A stretch of DNA of 64,000 nucleotides, taken from Branchiostoma floridae. Its lineage: Eukaryota > Chordata > Leptocardii > Amphioxiformes > Branchiostomatidae. The notes below the pieces were generated by a model. It did not search any database and had not been told where the DNA came from. It worked only from the letters and a program-made list of their open reading frames with translations. The translations under genes were made by a program, and so were the position numbers. This document shows, in pieces, positions 33,689-44,637 of this stretch (positions are counted from its first letter, which is position 1; each line of letters begins with the position of its first letter). The stretch covers positions 10,908,601-10,972,600 of the forward strand of contig NC_049984.1 in the NCBI RefSeq assembly GCF_000003815.2, written 5' to 3'.

Positions 33689-36667
33689 TTAAGAAGAACA
33701 AGAACTACTGAGAGCCTCCAAGATTGTCACCACACCTGCAAAATACAAACAAACCACAAACTCAGAATAACATACAATAAGATTTCAAAGTATTTCATCT
33801 AAAGATCTCACAGATAAACTTTCGTGCCAATACCTCAATTATGTTGCTGAGATAAGTAAATAGTAGAAAATAGGTATTACATTTTGATGTTCTTGTACTA
33901 TCAGAAACAATCCATATTTCTTCCATCATATGTACAGTAACCAATGCCTAACACAAATGTTAACATCTTTATCTCCTTCTATTTACCTGTCATCTGTGGT
34001 CTATCCAATGGTTTGTGGCTTCTGCATTTGTCTATGATGTCCTTCAGCTGAGGACTGCAGTCAGCTGGTAAGTCTTCACTTTTTTTCTCCTCCAACACAA
34101 ATCTGCGGATTTCTGACTCATTCACTCCTCGTCTTTCTATTGAAGACAACAAAACATACAATATATCTACATTTTGAAAAAAGATCCTTTTTCTTCATGT
34201 TTCATTAGAGTGCTTGCCTTGCTTTCGGTAGGTCGTGAGTTCGTTCCCCGGCCAATCATACCAAAGACTTTAAATTTAAAAATGGTACATGCTGCTTTCT
34301 CTGCTTAGCACTCAGCATTCGGGAAAGAGTATGGAAGTTGAACACACACCAGTGGACTATCCCCCTGCTGTAGTGATTGCGTTGTGTGGCCCAGGGCTAC
34401 AGAAACAGAGATGGGTGCCGCCCTATATGCCATCAGGCGCGGGAAGGGTTTAACTAACTAACTTCATTAGAAAAACTGAAAATAATCTGTGTGATACTTT
34501 AGGTAGAAGCATGAACATGGATCACAAAGTAGACTAGCAGGTAAGGTTCCTACCTTGATGTGCTATTCTCTGGGATACTATCTCCCACATGATGACACCA
34601 AAACTGTAAAGAATTGATGTGATATTTAGAACTCTAACTTTCTATAGTGTATAAATACAATCTTCGTATCAAATAGCACCACTAAAGTATATTAATGTCT
34701 AGTATTTTCCAGATTACTTACACTTAATGGCTTAGACAATCAAAGAGGACTGTATAATGGCTTACATCATTTTTTATTTCATTTTAAACAGTCCATCTTT
34801 CTTACTTTCAGTTTGTGCAAGCATGCAGCAGGCATGCAAGTGTGCAAGCATGCAGCAGGTTTTGTGGTAACCTCTTCACTGTAAACTTAAAACCACCACG
34901 AAAATGTTTCTTCTGTCTTATGCCCACCTAACCCGTTGTTTCAACTGTCAACCCAAAACCACTGTGAACACCAAATTTTCTACTTACTCTGAAATGAAAT
35001 CCATGCAACTTAAAAGGCAATTCCAATATTTCATGATGACATACCTGTACACTTCAGATGGATAATCCGCAGCTTCATGGATCGCTTGCAGATGTTCTGG
35101 TGCCAGGTAGGCAACAGTGCTCCTGCGACGATGGCTACGTTTCCTCTTGTTGATAGATGACCTTGTCTTGGTTGTGCAGAAGTCAGATAGCTACAAATTT
35201 ATAGAGAAGATAGCCCTGTTGTTAAGATCAATAGACCTGCAGATTGTATGTCATAAAGTTTCTGAAGCAAGGTTTTAAGCATAATTGGTTTAATCTAAAG
35301 ACAACATTATGTCAGTTCTCTGATTGGCAGACAGCAATAAATAAATAAATAAATAAACAGCTGGTTAGAGTCCACAAAAATGTAAACCTCAGCTCAGTTT
35401 ATGTTGGGTATACATTGTATTGCATAGGCCTTCTGCAAGGCTATGCGCCGGAGAATGATGTACACATGTCCATAGCAGATACGTCTTTGTTCTATAAAGC
35501 TCACTAGTAATGTTAGGAATAGTTTAATACAGCACACACCTTGACCCTGAGATCGTTGTTTACCAGGAAAGCGTCGGAGCTGAGATGACCATGCAGCCTG
35601 GCAGGGTAGCCGCCGTGTGGATGGTGGATGGTCCTGAGACCGCGAGCAGCGTCCAGACACATCAGGAGACGTTCTGGCCAGGACAGCTGCCTGTCTAGAG
35701 TCTGCAGTACATGTGGAAGGGTGCCTCTAGGCATGTACTCCATGATTATGGAATAGTGTCCTGAGTGGAGAAATGAATTGAATTGTAAGTTGCCAACAGG
35801 AAGATATTGAAGAGTGTCAAGGATGTAGTGCATAACCAGAAAAAATGTACAAAGAAGAATAAGCAGAATGTGACTGTGTACAATGAGAAAGTTACTATCC
35901 AAAAATGGATGGACAAGTAAACATATAGGCACCAATCAACATGTAGAGTAAATGATGTATGTACTTACCTTTGTCCATGCACACTCCAATCAGTTTCACC
36001 ACATTTTCTGTTTGTATCTGCAGCATGACATGTGCCTCCTCCCTTAAGTTCTTAGCCAGCAGATTGGATGGTTCACTGTAATTTAATGCAGGTATACAAA
36101 AGGGTGACATATCAATCTGGCTATCATAACTTAATAAAATCACAGAAAGAATGTTTTCACCAGGTATATAATGTATTGTTACCCGAGATCTACAGGATAT
36201 TCTTCAAAGCCCAACACCTTGACTGCAACCATGTCTTTCTCTCTCAGTGTCCCAATGTGCACAGTACCAAAACTTCCCTCTCCAATCTTCTCATTCAGTC
36301 TGATATCTGACCATGGGACATGGGGAAGGTCCTGTTCTGGCTGAGCTGTAGGAAAATAGTAATGTGGAATATGGTGTTTTAGAAGTGGATTTTGAAACCA
36401 AATGAAAGGTACATTGAATATAATTATTTTATATCTAACCTATGAGTATGTCGACTAAAGTGACTANNNNNNNNNNNNNNNNNNNNNNNNNNNNNNNNNN
36501 NNNNNNNNNNNNNNNNNNNNNNNNNNNNNNNNNNNNNNNNNNNNNNNNNNNNNNNNNNNNNNNNNNTTCTCAGTGTCTTTAAGTTTTATGATGAAAACAT
36601 GGAGTAAACATCGCTGGTAGTTTTGTCTACACTTACAGGCTCTTAAAATTTGCATGTTTCTTGTCAT
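33689..36667 (-). CDS. MLKL-like pseudokinase B (5' exon tentative)
   Basis: Seven secure exons join in phase: 36183-36345, 35969-36075, 35540-35760, 35045-35190, 34554-34603, 33987-34136 and 33689-33735. A tentative first exon, 36637-36667 (MTRNMQILRA), has a gtaagt donor and the right phase, but a 100-N gap lies between it and the next exon. Exon phases and sizes match pseudokinase A exon for exon. With that start the protein has 304 residues. The glycine loop is GEGSFGTV (32-39) and Lys53 sits in VAVK. HRD is HGH (157-159), its downstream Asn is Ala, and DFG is DFC (177-179). The C-lobe has SFGVIMWEIV and DIIDKCRSHKPLDRP, close to the corresponding MLKL region. It too lacks a visible N-terminal executioner domain, though exons hidden in the gap cannot be excluded. 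Confidence 0.82.
34204..34465 (+). mobile_element. tRNA-derived SINE
   Basis: The left end has a pol-III-like head (agtgcttgccttgctttcgg, then box B gtgagttcgttcc), a body with ccagggctacagaaacagag, and a tail of aactaactaact. It lies in an intron of pseudokinase B, opposite in strand. Element class is inferred from this structure. Confidence 0.6.
34858..34995. repeat. Decayed CGCGAA-type repeat
   Basis: Phrases aacttaaaaccaccacgaaaa and gaaatgaaatccatgcaact look like mutated forms of the aacttaaaaccaccgcgaaaa and gaaattaaatccccgcgaac phrases at 27950-28015. It lies in an intron of pseudokinase B. Confidence 0.45.
36467..36566. other. Assembly gap (100 N)
   Basis: Exactly 100 N, a conventional placeholder for a gap of unknown length. 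It lies within the first intron of pseudokinase B as modelled, and close to where 5' sequence of that gene would be expected. Confidence 0.98.
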
Positions 36668-37047
36668 CTTTGATATTACAGTTTTTAGATCTGAATTTTC
36701 AGTTTAGGCAGTTATTTGATTAACATTTCACTCTTAATTTACAGCTTAATATCGTACTGTTTCTTAGCCTGGGTGCCATTGTAGTTAGTTTTCTACTGCA
36801 CCCTTACTCCCTTAACATAAATTGGGGAGCTGTGAAAAAACAACTAGGGTAGCACCTAAGCTAACTGTTGCTGTCTTAGAGTTAGATCTCACCAGTTTAA
36901 GTTTTTTAGCATTATTGGGTGGCATTAAACACCTTTTTTCCAGCTTTTACTTGCCCAGATCTCACATGCTCTTGTAGTCTATGTGGATTCCAATAAGAGC
37001 ATTTTGCTGTGCATAATGACTTTGGTGTAACCAGCAACAGTAGTGTA

Positions 37048-37166
37048 ACCTGGGTACCATCCGATTTCTACCGGGATGCCAACGCCTTACACTCACTACC
37101 CTAAGAAGTATTGTTTTAGGGTAGCGAGTGTAAGGAGCCCCGGTAGAAGTCGGCTGGTACCCAGGC
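37048..37166. mobile_element. Hairpin MITE beginning CCTGGGTACC
   Basis: Inverted arms run from cctgggtaccatccga and, inside, cttacactcactacccta, to their inverses ending ggctggtacccagg. A TA dinucleotide adjoins each end. A related terminus, aacctgggtaccatctgg, occurs at about 63162. Confidence 0.65.
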
Positions 37167-37572
37167 TAATAGGAGTGTACAATATAGAACTTCTCCTGTG
37201 CAATGTCCCAAACCCTCAAACTCCAAGCAGGTATTCATGCAAACACCTCTACCCTGTCATCTGCTGCTTCTCCCTCTGTGTTTGTGTGTATCAACATAAT
37301 TATGATGCCACTGATTATAAGTGCGGTTGTGTGTGTCTGTCTAATGCTTTCCCTTGTACCCTTGTGGTGCATAACGCAAAATTAGCTGACAATTATTCCT
37401 AACATGTCATTTAATATCTGTTCCATTTTTGTCTAAAATATCTACTGGTAAACCAAATGATAGCAATTTCACTTTCAAAACAAAATCGATGATACCAAAA
37501 TGATTTTATCATGTCTCAATACAAGTGGTGGTGGTATGTAATCTTAATTTCTTGCTGAAGATGATGGTGCAA

Positions 37573-38283
37573 TAATCCTAGAGTCCATTCCAAGACACCA
37601 TGAGGGTTTTTAGGCGATATTTATAATTAGTCTGAATTATTTTGAATAAAAGAATATCTGAGCCACAATAATTAAATTATTTTTAAAAAATTGACTGAGA
37701 AAGTACTCATATATTTGAATTCCTTTGAATATTTTAGAAACATTTTGAAAGTAACTGTACAAAAATATCTTTATTTAGAATAATTGTGAAACCTCTGTGT
37801 GATAATTTGATGTTTACAAATATTTACAAAAAATGGTAAACCTCGCCAAATGGTTAAATTAGTTTATTGCCCCCATAAAAGTAAGCCCCATTGTTGTATC
37901 TGTATATTTTTAGATTTCACTGCTGGGCACTGGTGGATCCTTTGTGGTGGGCCATTGTTGCATGGCGCCCAACCATACTTTGCAAGGATGTGTGAATTAC
38001 TATCGATCTTCCCAGCCCACTGAACCATTTACAAAAAATGGTAGAAAATGGTAAATAATGGTAGAATGCTGTTATCATTATTTAGAAACCATTAGAAGTA
38101 TCCAATTCCACACAATGAATATTTCCAAAGTTTTACAGGACCAGGGAAATATTTATAATGTTGAAACAGTGTTACAAATATTTCTGAACTATCAAATGTC
38201 CTAGACATATAATTACAAAACTTTAAAATCAATTCTAAACAATGGCCACAAACATCTGCATGGTGTCTTGGAATGGACTCTAA
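37573..38283. mobile_element. MITE-like unit with ~22-bp terminal inverted repeats
   Basis: agagtccattccaagacacca at about 37580 is inverted as tggtgtcttggaatggactct at about 38260. The interior contains inverted aaaatggtaa phrases and no transposase frame. The termini and target duplication are uncertain. Confidence 0.5.
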
Positions 38284-38645
38284 TCATAATGTGAACAGAT
38301 ATCAGTGCACAAATAATCTGACTACTGATTACAGAAAAGGCTTCAGTGATTATAACTTGATATGTTGATATAACAGGCATTGGGCTTGGCATGCACGCCA
38401 AAATAACTGTCAAATCAATGCAACAGGGGTGTAAGACATACTAATAATGTGTTGTTACACCACTAATGACATATGATTACCAACCCCATGTATTCCACCA
38501 ATGTTGTCTGTTCATCATTCATGTTTGTGCCCCCCCTACCCTCACCTCTCCATCCACCCACCATGAACTGTCACCCCCTGTCCTACCCACCTATCCCATG
38601 ATCCCTGTGTTGCTTCGACCTCTGAGGCTCCCCACCTGTACATAG

Positions 38646-41600
38646 GGATGTGGACCAGGTCGACGACCTGATGGCAGACATACAGGAACAGCAGGACATT
38701 GCACAGGAGATCTCTGATGCCATCTCCAAACCTGTAGGCTTTGGGGAGGATGTTGATGAGGTGAGGCAGTGTTGTAGAAGTGTGCTCCCAATGAAAATGT
38801 GGAAGGCTCCTCAAAAGCATTTCAGGACGTATGTGGTTGTTTGCCCAAAATCAAAAGTTAGAACTCTCTTGGCAAAGACTCTACAGCAGTTTGTCTGACA
38901 TACACTTCGTTCAGTGTACAAGAAAATTCTTGGGGTTGAGAATAGTTTCAGCTATAACTCATATCTGACATGTCCTGAATGTTTGGAGACTGCCTTCCAT
39001 GTCGTATGGGGTCACATATACTTGCTAGAGACAGCGTAGTTAGATGGCCATGTGCCATTTTTTGTTCTTCCTAACAGAGACATAGATCAGGTGGATGACC
39101 TCATGGCAGACATCCAGGAACAGCAAGATCTGGCTCAGGAAATCTCCGACGCAATCTCAAAACCGGTGGGATTTGGGGAGGATGTGGATGAGGTGAGGTG
39201 CACAATGTTATACAGAAGCACTGCAGCAATCTGTGTGCAATATCTGTACAAGGGCAGCCAGCTGCAATCACAGGACCATTCTCAAACTGCAATACATACT
39301 CATTGCTAACATGCATCTACTTTTGATTAACTGATGAATATCACTGTTGAACAGTTCACATGGGTCTTGTGCCAGCCACACTCCAAAACTTGGAACAGGG
39401 CTGTATCCACCTTAGTGTTTTTCAGACTAACTTATTGGTCTGCTGTTGATTTTCTTATCAACTTAAATCTTTCAATGCAATCTTACAAAAATAAATTTGC
39501 ATCAATTTCATGTCACGAAGTTCAGATTTTTTGGACAGATTGGATGAAGTTTTTGTCTATCTGCAGGCAAAGTTCCATTTCAGGATGTACAGAAGGACAG
39601 TATCTCCAGTGGAGACATCGCTGATTTGGATTGTATTTGGATTGTATACTGCAACATTGAGCTTGCTCACATCTTGTCATAATTTCTTTACTACTCACCT
39701 CACCTCACCTAGTCCCATCCTCATCAGGAGGGTCGGGGACTATGGTTGTCTCCAGCACAAGTCTTTACTACTACTATCTGCATTTTGAAATTTACAAACA
39801 TAGTTTGGCCCGCCTTGTGTATATCATTTTGGAGGCAACATGCAGACAGACTTTGTGAAAGACTTCAAACCAAGTTTTACATATACATACACAGACACAC
39901 AAACACACATTGTGGAATATTTGGGGTACAGGTCATCAACGGCAAGATCAAGAAAACCTAAGTACAGCTGTATGATAAAACCATAACAATAAACTTGGTC
40001 CAAAGTAACTGCCCTCTTGTTTGGAATGGTCAAGTTTGAGAGACAATCAGAGCATTTTGAAAATGTCTGTTTTCTTTAGGATGACCTGATGGCAGAGCTA
40101 GAGGAGCTGGAACAGGAGGAGCTGGATGAGAAACTCCTGGACATCAACGCACCATCAGAAGAACTACCCTCCGTGCCTGGTCACAAGATCCCTGCAGGTT
40201 GGCAGACAAACTGTTTCCGTTTTCCCTTCTGTGTCAGATAGTTTAGACTGCTAGACTCAACTACAGTAGTACATGTCATTGTCATAAGAACAATGTATAT
40301 GTCTTAGTCCTGGGTATAGGTACAATACTGCAAAGAAACATTTGGATACAGGTCATCAATGTACAGGTACTACATACCTGAATAAACTTGGACTAAAGAG
40401 TGTAACGTTGGACTCACGTTGGGAATACACCTTGCATGGTGCAGTTTTTTCAAGAATTTTAAGTTAAAATGGTTCATTTTAGGGTATCCTGAGGGCCAAA
40501 ATTACTGTCAGAGAGGTTACAGTAAAAGACTATGGTCATACGAGGGTGAGTCAGAAAGTAATGCAAGTGGTTTCATAACAGACTCGTTTTTTTATCAATT
40601 GAGTTGAAATTTGGCACAAAAGTAGCGATATATGTCCTCTTGAGATTAAATGTTTTAAATTTGGTCTTTATTGTTTTATGAGCAACTGAGTTGATTTCAA
40701 GATGAACACACCCTTGGTACCTTGTCAGACTAGCGATTCCTCTAAATCTGACCCACTAAAAATCACTGTAGGAAGTTGAAATTACCCATGTATGATACCA
40801 ATTGTCTCTATAGATTGCGTGCCAATTTTCATCTCTAAACTCGTAATGGTTCTTTATTTACAGCTGCTAGGATGCAGTAAGTTGTGTTATAGAGCTGTTG
40901 GATTTATACACGAATTCGTGAGTTGTTGGTTAAAAGACTACTTTTGCATTAACCAAAAGAAACAAAACTTTACACAGTTATTAACTGTTTAAAGGCCAAA
41001 AAGTGTGGTAAGTTTCATTTCTCTTTGTTAATGGAAAAGAAGGCTACAGAAAGTTTTAATAATAACACCGCAGATCTCATGACCCTGAAGACCGCGTATA
41101 CCTCACTCTACACCAGCAACGAAAAACGAAAAACTGCTCAGATTTCAGAGTTAAAATTAAGCGTGTGGCTTATAGAGAAATGCAGCTTATTACATGTGCA
41201 GGCTTAGTCTCCTACAATAGCAAACATTGGTTTAGGGATATTCTTAATTGTTCGTTAATTGGACCTCTTTTTTCTTCTGACGGGATACCAAGGGTGTGGT
41301 CACCTTGAAAGCAGCTCAGTCACTCATAAAATAATGAGCAACAAATTTTGATATTTCAATCTCAAGAGAAGATATGTCTTAACCTTTGTGCCAAATTTCA
41401 ACTCATTCGATCAAAGAACGACTCTGTTATGAAACCACTTGCATTACTTTCTGACTCACCCTCGTAATATAATATGAATGACCTGGTGGCATCCCTGGTC
41501 AATCAGAATTTCATGCTTGTCAGAGGATCTGCTCCCCAGTGTAAGGGCATCTAGTGCATCCAATTTTTTGTCAAGCGCATCCAGCCATGGCGTATACCTG

Positions 41601-41744
41601 GCTAAAAACCTGTACTCAACCTTAGTACTGATATACGTAATGATTCCTGTCTCACTGATGTATTTTGTTATATTCTCCACAGCACAAGCAGCAGTTGCTG
41701 ATGACGATGATGAGATGAAAGAGCTGGCTGCCTGGGCCTCATGA
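38646..41744 (+). CDS. CHMP4: Charged multivesicular body protein 4 (ESCRT-III), 3' half
   Basis: Exons seen: 38646-38760 or its alternative 39078-39192, then 40080-40197 and 41683-41744. The protein part runs DVDQVDDLMADIQEQQ, SKPVGFGEDVDE, DDLMAELEELEQEELDEKLL and ends DDEMKELAAWAS. This matches the end of the CHMP4/Snf7 helical core and the C-terminal helix. In CHMP4 that helix (MKxLxxWA) binds the ALIX Bro1 domain. CHMP4 forms the ESCRT-III filaments that cut membrane necks in multivesicular-body sorting, cytokinesis and plasma-membrane repair. Both 115-nt exons have the same phases (2 in, 0 out), so including both would break the frame. The exons for the first ~120 residues are not found between 36568 and 38645, so this may be a partial copy, a misassembly, or a gene whose 5' end is elsewhere. 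Confidence 0.85.
40541..41464. mobile_element. Mariner-like non-autonomous element in the CHMP4 intron
   Basis: Inverted termini starting cgagggtgagtcagaaagta extend over about 70 bp with some mismatches and are flanked by TA at 40539-40540 and 41465-41466. A TA duplication and a cgagggtga(g)tca(g)aaagt terminus fit mariner elements. The 924-bp length suggests a decayed copy, but no transposase frame survives. Confidence 0.7.
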
Positions 41745-44637
41745 GCACCTACAAACATACCCCTGCCCCATGTCACAGCCTGCAGGAAGTGTCGAGGAAA
41801 GTTGATTCCAGAAACTCTACTGGTCTTAGGTTAAGGTTACGCGTACAGTAAATTACTAAAGCAAGATCATTGTGAAGAAGATTTAATGATACCTAAAACG
41901 TACAACTTGAGTTGTTGAAAACTCAAGATATCTCTTGTCCTGGTATCTTATTCGTTGTTGATAGAAGAATCTAGAATGAGCTGTACTTACTATTGTGGGG
42001 AATTTTTTACGACTCTTCTGACGTCTATGGTAATACTGTCATCGTATCATGGACTTGGGCTGTACTACCCTCAACATTGTCTTTCTTGTTTAACAAATGG
42101 ATTTGGCTTGAACAGGTACCGGTCCAGTTTCTTACATCAACTCCTCTTCCCTACTGTCATGTTAATCTAAATGAACTGTACAATATCAAACTCCAACATG
42201 GAAATCATCGACATCAAATTGCCTTCAACCTTGAGTGTTTGTTTTCAGGTAAGCCACCAGCGTAATGAGATACATGTATAATTTTTTAATCTCTCACTGC
42301 ATCGAGGCCTTTTTCTTCTATGTATCAGTATCTTTTCATTCATTGTGATTCGTGGTGGTAGGCACTGTAAATATGATATGATACTAGTAAGTGGACACTG
42401 TTTAGAAGTATTGGTGCCAGGCCTTTATCTTCTATACTTTACATTGAATAATGCATTGACCTGAATGGGTAGGGGTTAGACAGAATGTTGGGCTCATGTC
42501 ATCCACTGAAAACAGTATGTATTATTAATATTACGCACTGCATTTCTATCAGATTTATATTAAACTGTCTTTCTTACAACATAGGTATCACCATGTTGGT
42601 TTTGGTTACTTCTGGACTTCATTATGCAAGGAATGGTGTAGATAAGTTTGATGAACACAGCATATAGAATATGTATGTACATGTAGATGTGTGAATTTCG
42701 TATGGTAGATTTAGACGTGTAATTACATGCAGCTTCCTCTGTTATCTACATAGGCGGTAGGCCATCGAGTTTTTGTTGAAATCAGTATTAGTTTGCTGTA
42801 ATAAAAATCAGACTCCACGGAAAGATTCCCGAGAATCGTACACTTACACACTCTGGTAAGCGATTTCGACAAAAACTCGATGGCCTATCGCCCATGTTAT
42901 CTATTGACTTTTTGGTGTTTTTGATAGTGGTATAATATTGAATATGATAGATGAGTATGATACAAAAATTACAACAAAGAATTTGTAAAGGCTGAATCAA
43001 AGATCATTACATGTATGTACATTTTGTAGACAATGCTTTTCTGGAAATACATCAAAATGTTGACTTGCGTGGCTGTAACTATGATTGTACACAATGTACA
43101 AATTGCCACTGAAGGTGGGCATTCATTACCTGCCAGGTTGTAAGTACTGGTCAAACTTTTATGTCATGATGTTTAAACTAGATTCTACACTGTCACACAG
43201 TTTGCCAACTGTACAAAGGAAAACGTGGTTCTCGAGACACAGCCTACAAGGCGTTAACCTGGCCAAAGTTTCAGTAACTACACAGCTGCCACTTACCTTC
43301 CTCTGTCTGTACAGAGTTGGAATGGCTATCATTTTGCAGTTGAGGCTGCGTATATGAATATGTCAAACCTCGGAACAATTAACCTATTTTTTAGTTTCCT
43401 CTTTTAGAGATGGACTTATCATAAGACATTAGCTTTCAAATAAAAAAATCGGAAGGTTGACAGAAGTTGCTATTTTATGACAATGAATAAACAAATTTAG
43501 GCACAAAAAAGTCTATCAAAAGGCAACAGGCCTGTGCCAAACATTAGAGCAAAAGGAAACATTACTTGAACTCAAGTATACTGAATCTGATGTTTGAGTA
43601 CTAGACTGGGAAGATGTAGACAAGAATAACAGGTTGTCCTTTATCAGTGTAAAATCTTGACAATGGGGCTGCAGCTGTACTACTGAGTTATTGGCATAAG
43701 TGTCATGCATGAGATTTTGTTTTACGTTTGAAGACCTCATACTTGTGCTCGAAACAGGAGATGTAAATACTGATCACTGTATGTTTTAAAGTACTAAGAC
43801 TACTTTCATTGAACATTCTTCTTTTCTTTGCTGGTAGCAATAAAAGTATTACCTGGTATTTGGCTAACATGTGTCTTGTCTTTATGGGATGATAGTCAAC
43901 TTTTTGTCGTGTCACAGACCAAAACATTGTGGTTGTAAACTTGCATTCAACATTTGTATGTCGAGGCTTAGACATACAAGCTATAGTGTCAAAGTAGAAA
44001 AAATACTTTTTGTCTACATTTGTCTCTTCTACAAAATGGAGGTGCCCAATCTCATTCCAGGACATGCTATAATACATAGTATCCTGCATTAGAGTTGCAT
44101 GTAACATTGTGATATCAACTTTTTAAACGTGGCTGACTAGGAATGCTCTGGCTGCGGTCAAAGACTTTCAAATATCATTTATTCAATGTTTCAGCACAGG
44201 CTAATACCGTGTTTGATCCAGTTTTATTTTTTTTCGGGAAGAATCTGATACACTTTGACTGCTTCTGTTGTTCCTCCTTTGCCACTTTCTGCTTTACTGG
44301 CCCTGGTGACAGAAAAGAAAACCAAATCCAGCAAACTGCACTAATCTAATGGTTTAAACTAACCCTACATAACATTCCATGAAACTGCAAGCTAGACAAC
44401 GATAAGTTCAAGTAGCATGTCAGCAGAATATTTCTGTAGTGGACTTACAAAAATGATTACAATGATGAAATGCTCCCATTTTGAGGTCACTGTAAGGTCT
44501 AAGCGAACGATAGAGAGAAACAAGAAAGCTTTTAAAAAAAGCTGGCCGGGGCGCATTTGGAAGGACTACCTCAAAATTTCATGTTGTGTTCCAGTAAAAT
44601 GTGCATCATTATTAAACTAGAAGTTTATATCTAAAAT
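41745..44637. other. Intergenic stretch, no supported gene
   Basis: Downstream of CHMP4 I see only AT-rich sequence with short frames lacking domains, and one hAT-like MITE at 42749-42895. The minus-strand frames at 43516-44107 have no recognisable homology. Confidence 0.45.
42749..42895. mobile_element. hAT-like MITE with 8-bp duplication GTTATCTA
   Basis: Inverted arms of about 33 bp (ggccatcgagtttttgt and acaaaaactcgatggcc at their cores) are flanked by GTTATCTA at 42741-42748 and 42896-42903. The interior (about 80 bp) is non-coding. An 8-bp duplication is the hAT hallmark. Confidence 0.75.

Larger units (their letters stand above)
36668..38645. other. Region between pseudokinase B and CHMP4; no exon seen
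   Basis: The Snf7-core exons of CHMP4 should lie here on the plus strand but none can be recognised. The stretch is occupied by AT-rich sequence and two inverted-repeat elements. Confidence 0.5.
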
